DNA of 7,836 bases, taken from positions 1 to 7,836 of the forward strand of contig JAUZQX010000024.1 in assembly GCA_030950765.1 (NCBI GenBank). The letters run 5' to 3'. How positions within the stretch are numbered: the stretch's first letter is position 1; each line of letters starts with the position of its first letter. Both the position numbers and the translations under genes were made by a program. Below are positions 6,116 to 7,836 of this stretch, one piece after another. Source of the stretch: Ghiorsea sp. (GTDB lineage Bacteria > Pseudomonadota > Zetaproteobacteria > Mariprofundales > Mariprofundaceae). Under the pieces are notes generated by a model that saw only the letters and a program-made list of their open reading frames with translations, did no database searches and had not been told where the DNA came from.

Positions 6116-7836
6116 AACAGCCATGCCATATCCTCACTGCCAAACAGATGTTTGCAGCTGATCAAGCAACCATCACTGCAGGACAAACCAGCCTCAAACT
6201 CATGGAGCGTGCTGGACAAGCTATTTTACCTTTGTGTCATCAACTCAAACTTGATGCTGGTCGGGTAGTGATTATTGTCGGACAGGGGCATAATGGAGGG
6301 GACGGGTTTGTTGCAGCACGTTTGCTTCGCGTAAAAAATGTGCCTGTAACCGTTATCCCACTCATACCCATACAAACGCTACAAGGTGATGCTGCCATTC
6401 AAGCAAAGCTTGCCCAAGAAGCTGGTGTTAAGATTCGCCCGGCAACCTGCGCTGATGATTTACCTGCTTTGCAAGCGTGGTTACACCGTGCAGTGATTAT
6501 CGTTGATGCCATTTTTGGCATTGGCTTAAACAAACCTATTCAAGGGTGGATTGCCCAAGCCATCCAAGCCATTAATGTTATGGACAGGCCTATTTTGTCC
6601 GTGGATATTGCCAGTGGTATTGATGCGGACACGGGCGAAGTGCTGGGGGCAGCCATTCAAGCCACCGCAACCATACCCATTGCAGCTTATAAATGGGGCC
6701 ATTGGTTACAACAGGGGCATAGCCATAGCGGACACATCTTTATGCCTGCCAATATCGGTATTGATGCCAAAGTTATCCAACAAGTACAACAGCAATTCCC
6801 CGCAGATGCTACGAGTAGCCTGCTCATCAATGATGATGTGATTGCCCAAGCCATAACTAAGCGTAATGCTCAAGCGTACAAACAAATATCTGGACATGTA
6901 TGGGTGTTTGGTGGCTCCGTTGGTTATACAGGTGCTCCCAAACTGGCGGCCATGGGCGCACAAGCTATTGGTGCAGGGCTTGTTAGTATCGCATGCCCTA
7001 ATGATGTTTACCCCATCATCGCAGCTTCATCATTGGAGGTCATGGTTCACCCTCAAGAACACGCCCTATGGCAACAAGCAGATGCTATTATTGCAGGCAT
7101 GGGCTGGAATGATTCACAGCAAGATACTTTGCATCAACTCTTGCAGCACCATGCCCCACTCGTATTGGATGCGGGTGCTTTAAATATATTATGTGATAGT
7201 CAAAAACTACAAACCGCCTTGCAACAGCGCAAAGCTTTCACGGTGCTTACGCCACACCCTGGCGAAGCCGCGCGTCTGCTGCATACCAACACAACAGACA
7301 TTCAGAAAAATCGTTTGAAATCCGCACTCGAACTTGCCGAAACCTACCAAACTTGGGTTGTACTTAAAGGCGCACAAACATTGATTGCCTCACCTCAAAA
7401 GCAAGTCTGGTTAAACCCTTTTGGCTCTGCCAACTTAGCCGTCGCTGGTACAGGTGATGTCTTAGCAGGCATCATCGGTGGGTTACTTGCCAATCAATCA
7501 AAGAAAATACTGCCACTTGAACAGAGAATGCTTGCAGCTGTTGCCATACATGGGTTGATTGGAGAACAAAATAATTGGTATAGGGCAGGACAACTACCAT
7601 CTCAAATAGCGCAATATATCGCTAAACTACTGAACATTTCTCTCCAAATATCAAATACTGACTGCACTGTGCTTATTACTGGAGAATCAGGCACAGGAAA
7701 AGAGTTGTTTGCCCGTTTTATCCATGAAGCAAGTAACAGAAGAGATAAACCTTTTATTGCTGTTAATTGTGGCGTGTTTTCTGAAGAACTACTGGCAAGT
7801 GAGTTGTTTGGACATGAAAAGGGTGCATACACAGGT
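6112..7836 (+). CDS. nnr: Bifunctional NAD(P)HX epimerase/dehydratase (Nnr), reading in frame into a sigma-54 activator AAA+ domain; 3' end outside window
   Basis: The frame is open for 575 codons with no stop before the window edge. Residues about 7-215 are the NnrE epimerase domain (YjeF_N): GQGHNGGDGF (57-66), VDAIFGIG (131-138) and VDIASGIDADTG (164-175). Residues about 235-507 are the NnrD ADP-dependent dehydratase: KQISGHVWVFGGS (257-269), TPHPGEAARLL (380-390), VVLKGA (416-421) and AGTGDVLAG (445-453), whose Asp449 is the expected catalytic base. Together they repair hydrated NADH and NADPH. From about residue 505 the sequence becomes a sigma-54 activator core: TDCTVLITGESGTGKE (Walker A 524-531), PFIAVNC (547-553), ELFGHEKGAYTG (564-575). 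Ordinary Nnr is about 500 residues and ends where the AAA+ part begins. The ATG at 6112 overlaps the upstream stop and has AAGG seven bases ahead. Nnr identity is firm; whether the fusion is natural cannot be settled here. Confidence 0.9.
   Translation, partial: MKQPCHILTAKQMFAADQATITAGQTSLKLMERAGQAILPLCHQLKLDAGRVVIIVGQGHNGGDGFVAARLLRVKNVPVTVIPLIPIQTLQGDAAIQAKLAQEAGVKIRPATCADDLPALQAWLHRAVIIVDAIFGIGLNKPIQGWIAQAIQAINVMDRPILSVDIASGIDADTGEVLGAAIQATATIPIAAYKWGHWLQQGHSHSGHIFMPANIGIDAKVIQQVQQQFPADATSSLLINDDVIAQAITKRNAQAYKQISGHVWVFGGSVGYTGAPKLAAMGAQAIGAGLVSIACPNDVYPIIAASSLEVMVHPQEHALWQQADAIIAGMGWNDSQQDTLHQLLQHHAPLVLDAGALNILCDSQKLQTALQQRKAFTVLTPHPGEAARLLHTNTTDIQKNRLKSALELAETYQTWVVLKGAQTLIASPQKQVWLNPFGSANLAVAGTGDVLAGIIGGLLANQSKKILPLEQRMLAAVAIHGLIGEQNNWYRAGQLPSQIAQYIAKLLNISLQISNTDCTVLITGESGTGKELFARFIHEASNRRDKPFIAVNCGVFSEELLASELFGHEKGAYTG
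7624..7836 (+). other. Sigma-54 interaction AAA+ domain fragment fused in frame to Nnr
   Basis: This is the domain part of the open frame beginning at 6112. It shows the start of a bacterial enhancer-binding protein ATPase core: Walker A GESGTGKE (7681-7704), the VNC strand (7759-7767) and the sigma-54 contact loop GAYTG (7822-7836), a conservative variant of GAFTG. In the family these proteins hydrolyse ATP to remodel the sigma-54 RNA polymerase closed complex. The usual domain opening, an isoleucine/leucine-rich strand with a GxS turn about 28 residues ahead of Walker A, is absent; that stretch is occupied by the last NnrD helix (LPSQIAQY). Walker B, sensor residues, arginine fingers and any DNA-binding domain lie beyond the window. 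Confidence 0.88.

Noticed and set aside
6551..7183. Out-of-frame plus-strand open frames inside nnr (6551-6841 and 6866-7183)
   Set aside because: They overlap the conserved Nnr frame entirely; the Nnr motifs are all in the frame that starts at 6112.
7602..7832. Minus-strand open frame of 76 codons at the right edge
   Set aside because: It is the antisense shadow of the AAA+ domain, whose Walker A and GAYTG motifs are on the plus strand.
7624..7836. Reading the ATPase after nnr as TsaE, a common nnr neighbour
   Set aside because: TsaE has a Walker A motif but no ELFGHEKGAYTG loop or PFIAVNC strand; these identify the sigma-54 activator family.

Overview
The window looks like a chromosomal segment of a Gram-negative proteobacterium. 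The acyl-CoA dehydrogenase is of the long FadE type found in Gammaproteobacteria and relatives, the fatty-acid genes are packed as in a proteobacterial operon, and base composition is moderate (by eye a little under half G+C). I cannot name the genus. There are no RNA genes, insertion sequences, CRISPR arrays or clear terminators. Coding density is very high, and the only real non-coding stretch is the 179-base divergent spacer at 5496-5674.

Leftward operon (5495 to 1, minus strand). In transcription order it holds a YiiX/NlpC-P60-like permuted papain-fold protein (5495-4587), the acyl-CoA dehydrogenase fadE (4590-2329), a thiolase (2332-1073), and a FadJ/FadB-type enoyl-CoA hydratase/3-hydroxyacyl-CoA dehydrogenase (1076 to beyond the left edge). 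FadE makes the first oxidation of acyl-CoA, the FadJ-like protein hydrates and oxidises again, and the thiolase releases acetyl-CoA, so the operon encodes a full beta-oxidation turn. Every gene joins the next by a 4-base ATGA stop/start overlap, which predicts one polycistronic message with translational coupling. The papain-fold protein at the head is the unexpected partner.

Rightward operon (5675 to 7836, plus strand). A small CoA_binding_2 (YccU-like) protein is followed, again through ATGA, by a bifunctional NAD(P)HX repair enzyme (Nnr: epimerase plus ADP-dependent dehydratase).

The main surprise is at the right edge. The Nnr reading frame does not stop at the end of the dehydratase domain. 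It continues without a stop into a sigma-54 activator AAA+ domain, with a Walker A motif GESGTGKE and ending in the sigma-54 contact loop GAYTG at the last base of the window. The AAA+ part enters abruptly, without the usual GxS start motif or a receiver domain. This is either a new enzyme-to-regulator fusion, the product of a deletion, or an assembly chimera. Arginine codon choice also shifts near this join, and several normally conserved Nnr motifs are altered.
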